DNA of 11,207 nucleotides. Source: Candidatus Eiseniibacteriota bacterium (GTDB taxonomy: Bacteria > Arandabacterota > Arandabacteria > JAGLYR01). Under the pieces are notes generated by a model, which did not search any database, had not been told where the DNA came from, and was given only the letters and a program-made list of their open reading frames with translations. The DNA lies in contig JAGLYR010000136.1 of the NCBI GenBank assembly GCA_023132135.1, positions 1-11,207 of the forward strand, given 5' to 3'. Made by a program: the position numbers and the translations under genes. How positions within the stretch are numbered: position 1 is the stretch's first letter; every line of letters starts with the position of its first letter. Shown piece by piece: positions 1-9,094 of the stretch.

Positions 1-102
1 TCCTTACCCTTCCACCCGACACCGTAGGGCCGACCCGTGTTCATGTCCTACCAAGCATTGTTGTCAAGTTCCCGCACAAGGATACCGAATAGTAGAAGAC
101 AC

Positions 103-196
103 AAATCGAAGTCCCGGTGGATATGGAAATCGGACTGACGCTTCGACCCGACACGGTTTCCAAACCGAGGTCCCGGTGGGTATGGAGCTCGGACTG
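103..196. repeat. Two copies of an imperfect 35-bp direct repeat
   Basis: Positions 103-137 and 162-196 align over 35 bp with five mismatches (30/35 identical) and are offset by 59 bp. The shared core is GTCCCGGTGG followed by TATGGA and CGGACTG. The second copy runs directly into the likely ribosome binding site (GGAGA, 196-200) of the hybrid kinase. A shorter similarity, ACCCGACAC-GT, occurs at 14-25 and 146-157, and CGGTTT-CC-AAACCG (154-167) could form a small hairpin. Either a regulatory site for the kinase gene or a dispersed element fits; nothing in the sequence decides between them. No coding region is seen in 1-210. Confidence 0.7.
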
Positions 197-210
197 GAGA
201 AAATGAAATC

Positions 211-2574
211 GTGAAGATACCGCTGCCCCCTTCGCGAAGAGATGTGACCGGGACAATCCTGGCCGGGATTGGACTTGGGGCACTCTACTGGCTGATTCAG
301 TCCTCCACAGATGCCTTTCTCTTCCACAAGGGCGAGTTCTTCCAGCAATTCCTGCACCCGGACCGGTACCAGCTGTTCATGCGCCTCCAAGCTGTTTTCC
401 TCCTCATGTTCCTGGGCGCCTACCGGGGAGTGCTGGTCCACCGCATCCGGCAGGCGGTGGGGAACTGGCGCATGGCGGAGTCCGCCCATCGGGAACTGCA
501 GGGGCAGAACGTTCGCCTGCTTCGGGACCTGGAATGCGCAAACCAGATGGCCCGGCAGGCGATAGCCGCGGACCGGGCCAAGAGTGATTTCCTGGCCATG
601 ATGACCCACGAAATCCGCACACCCCTCAACGGGATCATGGGCATGACAGAAGTCGCGCTCAGCACGGAGCTGAACCCAGAGCAGAGGGATTTCCTGGAAA
701 CAGCCAAAGCCTCGGCGGATTCGCTGCTCCAGGTCATCAATGATGTGCTGGATTTCTCCCGCATGGAGGCGGGGAAACTCGATCTGGACGAGGTGAGCTT
801 CAGCTTGCGGGATTGCCTGTCCGACATTGTGGGTGCCCTTGGTCTGCTGGCCTCGAGGAAGGGCTTGGAACTGACCTGCGAGGTCGGTCCTGATGTGCCG
901 GATGCGCTGGTGGGCGATCCGAGTCGACTGCGACAGATCATGGTCAACCTCATCGGGAATGCCGTCAAATTTACTGAGCGCGGCCATGTTAAGGTTTCTG
1001 TTGAGCTGGATCCGGGCCCGGCAGGAGAAGCGCGACCCAAAGCTGATCCGTCCGCCGGAAGCCGGTACGTGCGCTTCTCCGTCGCGGACACAGGCGTGGG
1101 CGTTCCCCGTGAAAACCGGGAGACGATCTTCGGCGCCTACATCCAGGCCGGGGACTCTCCGCCTCGCCGGTATGGTGGTTCGGGTCTTGGCCTGGCCATC
1201 TGCAGGCAACTGGTCGAGATAATGGGAGGGCGGATCTGGCTGGAGAGCGAACCAGGCCCGGGAAGCACATTCTGCTTCACTGCTCACTTTGGTTTGCAGA
1301 CCGGCTTGGAGATCAGCCGGGAACCGGCTCGGCTGGCCCATCCGACGAATCTGGCGGGGCTCCCGGTTCTGGTGGTTGACGAAAATGCCGCCAGTCGGCG
1401 GGTTCTGGAACAGACGCTGAGCAGCTGGTCCATGGAGGCAGAGGCTGTAGATGGGGGGGACTCCGCGCTGGCGAAGCTGGAAGAGGCGACCGAAGCCGGG
1501 CGGGACTATGTTCTCGTGATCCTGGATGGGAAGGCGACTGGAATGGATGGCTTCGCGCTGGCCAACAAGATCAAGAAAGACGCCACGCTCTCAGCCTCTT
1601 CCCTGATCATGATCAAGTCCTCGGGGGAGAGGGGAGACGGCGCCCGTTGCCGGGAACTGGGCATTGCGGCCTACCTCACCAGACCAATTCGTCAATTGGA
1701 GCTCCTCCAGGCAATCACGACCATCCTCGATAAAGACCCATCGGACGAAGGCCACCACGAGCTGGTCACGCGCCACACACTCCGGGAAGCCCGCCGTCGC
1801 CTGCGCATTCTGCTGGCGGAAGACGATGCGGTGAATCGCAAGTTCGCCCTGCGTGCCTTGGAACAGACAGGGCACACGGTGGTGGTGGCTGAAAACGGAA
1901 AGGAGGCCGTGGCGGCTTTCGGGCTGGAGTCTTTTGATCTTGTGCTGATGGATGTGCAGATGCCGGGCATGAACGGCCTGGAAGCGGCCGCCGAGATCCG
2001 GAAGCAGGAGGTGGGGACAGGCGGCCATATTCCCATCATTGCAATGACAGCCGGGGCTTGGGACGGCGACCGGCAGCGGTGTCTCGACGCGGGGATGGAT
2101 GGCTATCTCGGCAAACCACTGACTCTCAAGGCACTCCACGAACTGATGGACGACTTCCTTGGCGCGGGACCGGTTTCCCGGGTGGGGTGGCAGGCACCTC
2201 CCGCTTCCCACAGCACGCCGGCCGACTGGGGGCGCGTTCGCAGGATGGCCGAGGACGATCCCGAGTGCGAACAGGAGCTTCTGAATCTCTTTGTTTCGCA
2301 GACTCGGGAGAGACTCTCCTTCCTGGATACAGCGGTGCGGGAAGGGGACGGTGCGCGGATCGAGGAAGTGGCTCATGGGTTGAAAGGTGCCTGCGGAAAC
2401 CTGGACGCGAAGAACCTGGAGCATCTGGCCCACGAGCTCGAACGAGTAGGGGCCTCCGGGAATCTGGACAGCACAAGGGAGATCTTCCAGGCTCTGCTGG
2501 CTGAATGGCACAGGGTGGAGAGGTACTTGCTCGACTACAGGAAATCGCCGAAGTCCGTAGTCCCAAGTCCCTAG
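211..2574 (+). CDS. Membrane-anchored hybrid histidine kinase (HisKA-HATPase-REC-REC-HPt)
   Basis: The 787-residue product is a hybrid sensor kinase with an internal phosphorelay. Two hydrophobic segments (about 14-32 and 58-77) flank a short loop, so there is no sizeable extracytoplasmic sensor domain. A probable coiled coil (85-120) leads to the HisKA H-box with His133 ([10 protein letters not shown]). The ATPase domain shows an N-box ([11 protein letters not shown], 246-256), G1 (DTGVGVP, 293-299) and G2 (GGSGLGLAI, 322-330). The first receiver (385-507) keeps Asp439 but has Arg491 where the conserved Lys is expected. The second (531-650) is canonical: DD at 538-539, Asp581, Thr613, Lys635. 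The C-terminal HPt domain carries His722 in AHGLKG. The start is GTG at 211; GGAGA at 196-200 lies ten bases upstream, and the ATG at 203 runs straight into a stop. This architecture resembles BarA/ArcB/TorS-type kinases, but the signal and output partner are unknown. No response regulator with a DNA-binding output lies next to it. Confidence 0.93.
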   Translation: MKIPLPPSRRDVTGTILAGIGLGALYWLIQSSTDAFLFHKGEFFQQFLHPDRYQLFMRLQAVFLLMFLGAYRGVLVHRIRQAVGNWRMAESAHRELQGQNVRLLRDLECANQMARQAIAADRAKSDFLAMMTHEIRTPLNGIMGMTEVALSTELNPEQRDFLETAKASADSLLQVINDVLDFSRMEAGKLDLDEVSFSLRDCLSDIVGALGLLASRKGLELTCEVGPDVPDALVGDPSRLRQIMVNLIGNAVKFTERGHVKVSVELDPGPAGEARPKADPSAGSRYVRFSVADTGVGVPRENRETIFGAYIQAGDSPPRRYGGSGLGLAICRQLVEIMGGRIWLESEPGPGSTFCFTAHFGLQTGLEISREPARLAHPTNLAGLPVLVVDENAASRRVLEQTLSSWSMEAEAVDGGDSALAKLEEATEAGRDYVLVILDGKATGMDGFALANKIKKDATLSASSLIMIKSSGERGDGARCRELGIAAYLTRPIRQLELLQAITTILDKDPSDEGHHELVTRHTLREARRRLRILLAEDDAVNRKFALRALEQTGHTVVVAENGKEAVAAFGLESFDLVLMDVQMPGMNGLEAAAEIRKQEVGTGGHIPIIAMTAGAWDGDRQRCLDAGMDGYLGKPLTLKALHELMDDFLGAGPVSRVGWQAPPASHSTPADWGRVRRMAEDDPECEQELLNLFVSQTRERLSFLDTAVREGDGARIEEVAHGLKGACGNLDAKNLEHLAHELERVGASGNLDSTREIFQALLAEWHRVERYLLDYRKSPKSVVPSP

Positions 2575-2579
2575 TCCGG
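2552..2579. repeat. Heptamer tandem repeat (AGTCCNN x4) across the kinase stop codon
   Basis: Four consecutive 7-bp units begin with AGTCC at 2552, 2559, 2566 and 2573. They encode the last residues of the hybrid kinase (KSVVPSP) and contain its TAG stop (2572-2574). The 13-mer AAGTCCCTAGTCC (2565-2577) recurs in reverse complement at 9082-9094, which suggests a dispersed low-complexity element rather than selected protein sequence. Confidence 0.75.
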
Positions 2580-2620
2580 ACTAGCTCAGGGCCAAGGACA
2601 AGGGGAGGGTAGACGGGAAC

Positions 2621-2654
2621 GCACAAGGGGCACCCGTTTGGGTGCCCCCTGTGC
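2621..2654. terminator. Stem-loop between convergent genes (probable bidirectional terminator)
   Basis: GCACAAGGGGCACCC (2621-2635) pairs with GGGTGCCCCCTGTGC (2640-2654) around a GTTT loop. The stem is 15 bp with one mismatch. It sits between the stop of the hybrid kinase (+, 2574) and the stop of gdhA (-, 2670). No strong T-run follows on either strand (ATTGATTCTT on plus), so rho-independent efficiency is uncertain, but placement and stem strength support a shared terminator. Confidence 0.72.
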
Positions 2655-2669
2655 ATTGATTCTTGCAGG

Positions 2670-4101
<1,432 letters not shown>

Positions 4102-4109
4102 GGGATTTG

Positions 4110-6122
4110 CTATTCCTCCCCGACAATCTGCTCTGGGGAAACTTCCTGCTTCATTGGCACGGAGACGGTGAAGGTCGTTCCCCTGCCGGGTTTGGAGTGA
4201 ACCTCGATCCCGCCGCGGTGCATCTTGATGATCCCGTACGCGATGGCGAGCCCAAGCCCTGTGCCCTTGCCGATGGGTTTGGTTGTGAAGAATGGCTGGA
4301 ACAGCTTGGACTGATTCTCCTCGGGGATCCCTGGTCCGGAATCCGAGATCCCGATCCTGAGAGTGCGGCCGTCCACGCTGGACTTGGCCTCAAGGATCAG
4401 GGATCCGCCGTCGGGCATGACCTCCAGGGCGTTGAGGACAATGTTCATAATGACCTGTCTGATCTGGTCCGGATCCAGCTCCACATCGGGCAGGTCCGGC
4501 GCGACGTCAAATCGCACCTCGACCGTATGGTCGGGAAACTGCTCTTCGGCTTCCTTCACCGTCTCTTCCAGAAGGCTCGCAATATTGGTGCTGGCCAGAT
4601 TCAGCTTGCTCTGGCGGGCGAAGTTGAGCAACCCCGACACGATCTTGCGACAGCGTTCGGTTTCGTCGATGATGAGCTGCGCGTCCGCCTTCCCCTGTTC
4701 GCTCTCGCCTAACTGGTCTTGCAGTAGATGGCCGTAGATCAGGACGGTTCCCAGTGGATTGTTGATCTCGTGGGCCACCCCGGCGGCCAGCTGGCCCATG
4801 GCCGCCAGTTTCTCGGAATGAACGAGTTGCTCCTGTGCGGCCGCCAGCTTCCGGTTTGTGCGCTGGAGTTCCAGGGAGGTGCGCCCACACTTCCTGATCA
4901 GGTGGTGCAGGCACATGTTCTCATCCGTGAGCCCCTGGGCCAGTGCCACGCCCGCCTCCCAGCACGTGCTGTACCCGCAGGAACCACAGTCCAGCATGTC
5001 TTCCTCGGTATGCCGGTCCAGCCTTTCGAGCGCGTCGTAGACTTCCGCGTCGGACGGCATGGGAAGCCGGAGATCGTTGGCGATGAAGCTCCGGCTCAAG
5101 TCTACCCCGGTGCGCCGCTCCAGCTTGCCCAGCCACCGGGCCTGCTCGGCCTTCCCGCCCTCAGCCATGCAGTACTCCGCCAGGATCTGGCGCTTGGCCA
5201 GAGGGCTCAGGTCGCGGCTCACAAAGGGAGCATCCAGACCCCGTTCACAGAAGCATGTCTCGATGAAGCGAACCTGGGTATCTGAGGTGGCAAGGTCGCG
5301 GAAGGCGTGCACGCACTCTTCCGGCGAGAGGTAGAAGGCGGCCTCTTGCGGCGAGAAGTGGGGGTCGGCCCCCAGAATCCAGGAGCGGGCTCCTGCAATT
5401 GGATACCACCTGCCGATGACGGGGTGAGGTTCGTCGAAGGGTTCCTCGTGAAGAAGATCCCGGATGATGCCATGGCGCAGGAACATGTCCCTGAGCTCAT
5501 CGAAGGTAATCACCGCGTCGATGACTCCCTCGACCTCCGGATCCATCATCTCGAACCGGTGAGCGGCGCAGGCACTGGCGTACACGATGCGAAGGGGACC
5601 TTCGTTCCCGGCGCGGAGATACCGGCCCACGGCGATCATGGGCGAAACGATGGGGGCAAGGAAGGGGACCAGGGACGGAGTGAACCGGCACACATACCTG
5701 TGAGTCGCGGGGCAGGCTGTCGAGATGATCATGGCCATCTCGCGCCGACTGAACAACTCCTGGTACTCCGGGGCGATGAGATCGATGCCGAATGCGCCTT
5801 CGACAACCCGGTCGAAGCCGCGGTACTTAGCGGCAGCCACCAGCTTGTGCGGACTCAGGCCCGGGAATGCGGCGGGAAAAGACGAATCGAGAACCAGGAC
5901 CGTCTCAGTGGCTTGTTCCAGGAATTCCCGAACCGGGGGCACCATTGAGTCCAGCTCGATTGCTCCCTGCCCGCACGCCTTGATGCAACCGCCACAGCCG
6001 AGACAGCGTTCTTCGCTGATTTCCGCGCGACCCAGCCGTGCAGCAATGGCTTTCGTGGGACAGTACAGAATGCAGGAATAGGACCCGCGGCACTTGCCGG
6101 TATTCGCCTGGATGATGCTCAT
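4110..6122 (-). CDS. Histidine kinase with degenerate [FeFe]-hydrogenase-like iron-sulfur sensor
   Basis: The 670-residue soluble protein joins an iron-sulfur sensor to a kinase core. Residues 8-55 are ferredoxin-like: C11, C17, C21-P, then C40-x2-C43-x2-C46-x3-C50; the expected cysteine at 14 is Ser. Residues about 65-330 resemble the [FeFe]-hydrogenase large subunit C-terminal domain (PF02906), but the H-cluster motifs are altered: L1 TSCCP is STACP (C137 kept), L2 MPCxxK is SACAAH (C185 kept), and L3 is ETCFCERGL (C290, C292), with Leu at the bridging-cysteine position and no GGGQ. A PF04060-type FeS motif follows (C379-x2-C382-x4-C387-x16-C404), then a coiled coil (410-440), HisKA with His451 (AHEINNPLG), and an ATPase with DSGPGIP (594-600) and GKGTGLGLAIAYG (618-630). 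The ATG at 6122 is chosen over one at 6176 because AGAGGA lies just upstream and the longer form overlaps nfnAB. Group C1 [FeFe] hydrogenases are kinase-linked putative H2 sensors; this looks like a relative that senses through a [4Fe-4S] cluster without hydrogenase activity (inference). The likely partner is the response regulator in the same operon. Confidence 0.88.
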   Translation of the reverse strand: MSIIQANTGKCRGSYSCILYCPTKAIAARLGRAEISEERCLGCGGCIKACGQGAIELDSMVPPVREFLEQATETVLVLDSSFPAAFPGLSPHKLVAAAKYRGFDRVVEGAFGIDLIAPEYQELFSRREMAMIISTACPATHRYVCRFTPSLVPFLAPIVSPMIAVGRYLRAGNEGPLRIVYASACAAHRFEMMDPEVEGVIDAVITFDELRDMFLRHGIIRDLLHEEPFDEPHPVIGRWYPIAGARSWILGADPHFSPQEAAFYLSPEECVHAFRDLATSDTQVRFIETCFCERGLDAPFVSRDLSPLAKRQILAEYCMAEGGKAEQARWLGKLERRTGVDLSRSFIANDLRLPMPSDAEVYDALERLDRHTEEDMLDCGSCGYSTCWEAGVALAQGLTDENMCLHHLIRKCGRTSLELQRTNRKLAAAQEQLVHSEKLAAMGQLAAGVAHEINNPLGTVLIYGHLLQDQLGESEQGKADAQLIIDETERCRKIVSGLLNFARQSKLNLASTNIASLLEETVKEAEEQFPDHTVEVRFDVAPDLPDVELDPDQIRQVIMNIVLNALEVMPDGGSLILEAKSSVDGRTLRIGISDSGPGIPEENQSKLFQPFFTTKPIGKGTGLGLAIAYGIIKMHRGGIEVHSKPGRGTTFTVSVPMKQEVSPEQIVGEE

Positions 6123-6129
6123 TTTTCCT

Positions 6130-8424
6130 CTACCACTCATCCGTACGCAGGTACTGATCGATACTCTGGGCGGCATTTCGCCCGGCGCCCATGGCGAGGA
6201 TCACGGTGGCGGCACCGGTGACGATATCGCCCCCGGCGAAAACCCCGCGCTTGGAGGTCTTGCCCGTCTCCTCGTCGGCGATGATGTTCCCCCACCTGTT
6301 GAGCTCCAGCCCTGGTGTGGTCCGCCCGATCAACGGGTTCGGCCCCTGTCCGACGGCAATGATCACCACCTCGGCGGGAACCACGTGCTCCGATCCCTCG
6401 ATGGGTACCGGGCGACGGCGTCCCGAGGCGTCGGGTTCTCCCAGCTCCATCTTCAGGCACTCCACCCCCGTGACCCAACCCCCATCATTGCCGATGATTC
6501 GCACAGGATTCGTCAGAAGCGTCAGGAGAATCCCTTCGGCCTCCGCATTCTCAATCTCCTCCTCCCGGGCCGGCATTTCCTGCCGCGACCGCCGGTACAC
6601 GTTGAACACGCGCTTCGCCCCGAGCCGCGCCGCCACCCGGGCCGAGTCCATTGCCACGTTTCCCCCACCGACCACCACCACATTCTCTGCCACCCGAACA
6701 GGCGTGTCGTACTCCGGGAACAGGTAGGCCTTCATCAGATTGGCCCGTGTCAGGAACTCGTTGGCCGAGTAGACCCCATTGAGATTCTCCCCCTCAATCC
6801 GCATGAAGTAGGGAAGACCTGCTCCCGTAGCAACGAAAACCGCATCGTAGCCATCGTCAAAGAGAGCATCGATCGTGTCGCTCTTGCCAATCACGTAGCT
6901 GGTGCGGATTTCCACCCCCAGTTTGGACACGTAATCCGCCTCGGTCTGGACTACACGCTTGGGCAACCGGAACTCGGGAATGCCGTAGACAAGCACACCT
7001 CCCGGCTTGTGAAGGGCTTCGAAAACGGTGACCCGGTGTCCCTTCTTTGCCAGATCGCCGGCTGCAGTGAGACCCCCTGGCCCGGCCCCGACAATTGCCA
7101 CCCGCTTCCCCGTCTCTTTCGGCTTCTCGGGCGCTCGGATGTCCCCCTGCTGGAACTCGTAGTCGGCCGCAAAACGCTCCAGGCGGCCAATGGCTACGGG
7201 CTCACCTTTCTTCGACAGAACACACAACTTCTCGCACTGGTCCTCCTGCGGGCACACTCGCCCGCAGATCGCGGGCAGGCTGTTCGTTCTCTTGATCTTG
7301 TGAATGGCTCCCATGAAGTTCCCGGTCTTCATATCCGAAATGAAACCGGGGATGTCCACCGCCACCGGGCACCCGGCCACGCATGGTTGCTTCTTGCACT
7401 CGAGGCACCGGCTCGCTTCCTTCAGCGCCTGTTTCCGACTGTACCCCAGCGCCACCTCATCGAAATTCTGCACCCGGAGCTGCGGGTCCTGCTGCGGCAT
7501 GGGCTCCCGCTCCTTCGCCCGAACCAGCTCTTCCTCCTGCTCCTGCAGCTTGCACTGGTAGTCCCACAACGCCCGGTTCTCCTCCCGGGAATACATCGCC
7601 TGCCGTTGGAGAAGCTCCTCAAAATCCACCAGCGCCCCGTCAAACTCCGGACCGTCCACGCACACGAACTTCGTCTCATCGCCCACGGTCACCCGGCATG
7701 CTCCGCACATCCCGGTGCCGTCCACCATGATGGAGTTGAGACTGACCATGGTCTTGATCTTTGCCGCCACTGCTACCCTTACCACGGCCCGCATCATCAC
7801 CACAGGACCAATGGCCACCACCAGGTCGATCGTCTCGCCATTGCCGATGGCTTCCTCCAGCGGACCGGTCACCAGTCCCTTCCGCCCGTAACTGCCATCG
7901 TCGGTCACGGTCACCACCTCGTCGCTGACAGCGCCCATCTCCTCCTGCAGAATCAGCAGATCGCGGTTCCGGGCTCCGATCACCGACACAATCCGGTTCC
8001 CCGCCTCTTTCAGCGCCCGGGTGATCGGATAAAGCGGCGCCACACCTACGCCCCCCCCAATGCAGTAAACGGTCCCGTACTTCTCGATTTCCGACGGGAC
8101 CCCCAGAGGACCCACCACGTCCAGGATCGTCTGGCCCTTCTGAAACCCACCGAGCTTCCGGGTCGAGACCCCGATCACCGCAAAAACCACCGTGATCCAG
8201 CCCTCTGTCCTGTTGTAGTCCACAACCGTCAGAGGAATCCGCTCGGCATAGTCGTCCGCCCGAAGAACAACGAACTGTCCCGGTTTCACCCACCGGGCCA
8301 CATGAGGCGAACATATCTTGAACAGCACGTTGCCCTGGGCAATCTCCTGCCGCTCCAGGATCAGGTTTTTCCCCCGCGTTGCGTCATCCGTCTCGTGACA
8401 CGAATGGGATCCAGATTTCACCAT
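6130..8424 (-). CDS. nfnAB: Fused NfnA-NfnB: ferredoxin:NADP+/NADH oxidoreductase (electron-bifurcating type)
   Basis: The 764-residue protein is a head-to-tail fusion. Residues 20-270 match NfnA/SudB, a ferredoxin-NADP-reductase-like subunit: FAD motif ERIPLT (61-66), NAD-binding GGGVGVAP (123-130), and a [2Fe-2S] motif with Asp235, Cys240, Cys243 and Cys255, reproducing the unusual Asp-plus-three-Cys set known for Nfn. Residues 320-764 match NfnB/SudA, related to the glutamate synthase small subunit: cysteines 340, 343, 348, 352 and 387, 391, 397, 401 for two [4Fe-4S] clusters, FAD site GAGPGG (446-451), NADP(H) site GGGNVA (586-591), and the C-terminal GGD (731-733). In the family, reduced ferredoxin and NADH together reduce NADP+, or the reverse with bifurcation. 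Separate nfnA and nfnB genes are about 280 and 460 codons, so both halves are full length, joined by a charged linker (about 272-320). The ATG follows the response-regulator stop by 3 bp with only a weak ribosome site, implying translational coupling. The stop is 7 bp before the kinase gene. True GltD is less likely because the NfnA half is attached and no gltB is present. Confidence 0.92.
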   Translation of the reverse strand: MVKSGSHSCHETDDATRGKNLILERQEIAQGNVLFKICSPHVARWVKPGQFVVLRADDYAERIPLTVVDYNRTEGWITVVFAVIGVSTRKLGGFQKGQTILDVVGPLGVPSEIEKYGTVYCIGGGVGVAPLYPITRALKEAGNRIVSVIGARNRDLLILQEEMGAVSDEVVTVTDDGSYGRKGLVTGPLEEAIGNGETIDLVVAIGPVVMMRAVVRVAVAAKIKTMVSLNSIMVDGTGMCGACRVTVGDETKFVCVDGPEFDGALVDFEELLQRQAMYSREENRALWDYQCKLQEQEEELVRAKEREPMPQQDPQLRVQNFDEVALGYSRKQALKEASRCLECKKQPCVAGCPVAVDIPGFISDMKTGNFMGAIHKIKRTNSLPAICGRVCPQEDQCEKLCVLSKKGEPVAIGRLERFAADYEFQQGDIRAPEKPKETGKRVAIVGAGPGGLTAAGDLAKKGHRVTVFEALHKPGGVLVYGIPEFRLPKRVVQTEADYVSKLGVEIRTSYVIGKSDTIDALFDDGYDAVFVATGAGLPYFMRIEGENLNGVYSANEFLTRANLMKAYLFPEYDTPVRVAENVVVVGGGNVAMDSARVAARLGAKRVFNVYRRSRQEMPAREEEIENAEAEGILLTLLTNPVRIIGNDGGWVTGVECLKMELGEPDASGRRRPVPIEGSEHVVPAEVVIIAVGQGPNPLIGRTTPGLELNRWGNIIADEETGKTSKRGVFAGGDIVTGAATVILAMGAGRNAAQSIDQYLRTDEW

Positions 8425-8427
8425 GGT

Positions 8428-8841
8428 CTAGTTTTCCGTTCCCTTCTCCCGCCGGGCCAGCAACTCCTCCACCTTTCCCAGCAACCTTTCCGGCGACACC
8501 GGCTTTTCGAGAAAATCGTCCGTCCTCATCCAGTATCCATCCAGCTCCTGCGAGAACTCCACTCCGGTTACCTCGCGCACAGAGGTTAACATCAGAATGG
8601 GTGTCTCCTTGAATGCCGGATCGCTCTTCACATCCCTCGCGAACTGGAACCCCGAGTCGTGCTTCTCCATCATCAGATCCAGCACAATCAGGTCCGGGAA
8701 TATCACCCGGATTCTCTCCAGTCCTTCCTTGTGACTGTATGCTACACTGATCTCGTACCCGGCGTTCTCCAGTACCGCACGATTCACTTCCACGAAATCG
8801 TAGTCGTTGTCCACTACCAGGATCTTCGCCTTGCCCGCCAT
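8428..8841 (-). CDS. Single-domain response regulator (receiver only)
   Basis: This 137-residue protein is a CheY-like receiver with no output domain. The acidic pocket is D11-N12-D13 (VVDNDYDF), the phosphoacceptor is Asp55 (LIVLDLM), the switch residue Thr86 (LMLTSV) and the conserved Lys113 (FLEKPV). The loop after Asp55 (MMEKHDSGFQFARD) and the segment 90-110 are longer than in CheY. The ATG is supported by GAGGAG nine bases upstream. It is the first gene of the three-gene operon and probably accepts phosphate from His451 of the hydrogenase-like kinase. With no DNA-binding domain, its output must be by protein contact, for example with the divergent sigma-54 activator, with NfnAB itself, or in a phosphorelay; the sequence does not say which. 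Confidence 0.92.
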   Translation of the reverse strand: MAGKAKILVVDNDYDFVEVNRAVLENAGYEISVAYSHKEGLERIRVIFPDLIVLDLMMEKHDSGFQFARDVKSDPAFKETPILMLTSVREVTGVEFSQELDGYWMRTDDFLEKPVSPERLLGKVEELLARREKGTEN

Positions 8842-8919
8842 TGCCGAACTCCTCTTTCGACTCCCTGCTTCCCGGTCCGGGGAGAGTATACGGCCCCAAA
8901 CCGGAGAACTCGCATGTAG

Positions 8920-8935
8920 TGCAAGCGAGCGCCCA
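8920..8935 (-). promoter_or_regulatory. Candidate sigma-54 promoter for the response regulator-nfnAB-kinase operon
   Basis: The minus strand reads TGGGCGCTCGCTTGCA. It keeps the GG of the -24 element and the TTGCA of the -12 element at the correct 10-bp separation, but the CACG after the GG is not matched. Transcription would start near 8909, about 68 nt before the ATG at 8841. The divergently encoded sigma-54 activator makes this plausible. The score is well below that of the site at 10702. Confidence 0.38.
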
Positions 8936-9081
8936 TATTACGGGCCGCGCAAGCCCCATGTCAACCCTTGTGGGCGACAGGGCGAGAGCACGAGAGCGAA
9001 CCCTTGGCCGCAGAATACGCAGAGGAAGAAGAGCAGTGTTTTCCCTCTCCCTCTGGGTGAGGGTATGAGGCCCTTTTCCTT

Positions 9082-9094
9082 GGACTAGGGACTT
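9082..9094 (-). repeat. Second copy of the AGTCCCT heptamer element
   Basis: The reverse complement reads AAGTCCCTAGTCC, identical to 2565-2577 at the end of the hybrid kinase gene. The two copies are 6.5 kb apart in opposite orientation and in unrelated contexts. Confidence 0.55.

Noticed and set aside
64-1341. A 425-codon minus-strand open frame opposite the hybrid kinase
   Set aside because: It lies opposite clear HisKA and HATPase motifs and shows no family features; it is a shadow frame.
4110-6122. Functional [FeFe] hydrogenase
   Set aside because: The bridging cysteine, the proton-transfer cysteine, the L2 lysine and the GGGQ segment are all missing, so H2 turnover is unlikely.
6123-6176. 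Longer start of the hydrogenase-like kinase at 6176
   Set aside because: It would overlap nfnAB and lacks a ribosome site, whereas the ATG at 6122 has AGAGGA just upstream and leads directly into the ferredoxin motif.
6130-7470. Glutamate synthase small subunit (GltD)
   Set aside because: The GltD-like half is fused to an NfnA half and there is no gltB, so NfnAB explains it better.
6094-8589. An 831-codon open frame on the plus strand opposite nfnAB
   Set aside because: It is a GC-driven shadow of nfnAB: His/Pro/Arg-rich with no recognisable domain, while the minus strand encodes a complete cofactor-binding enzyme.
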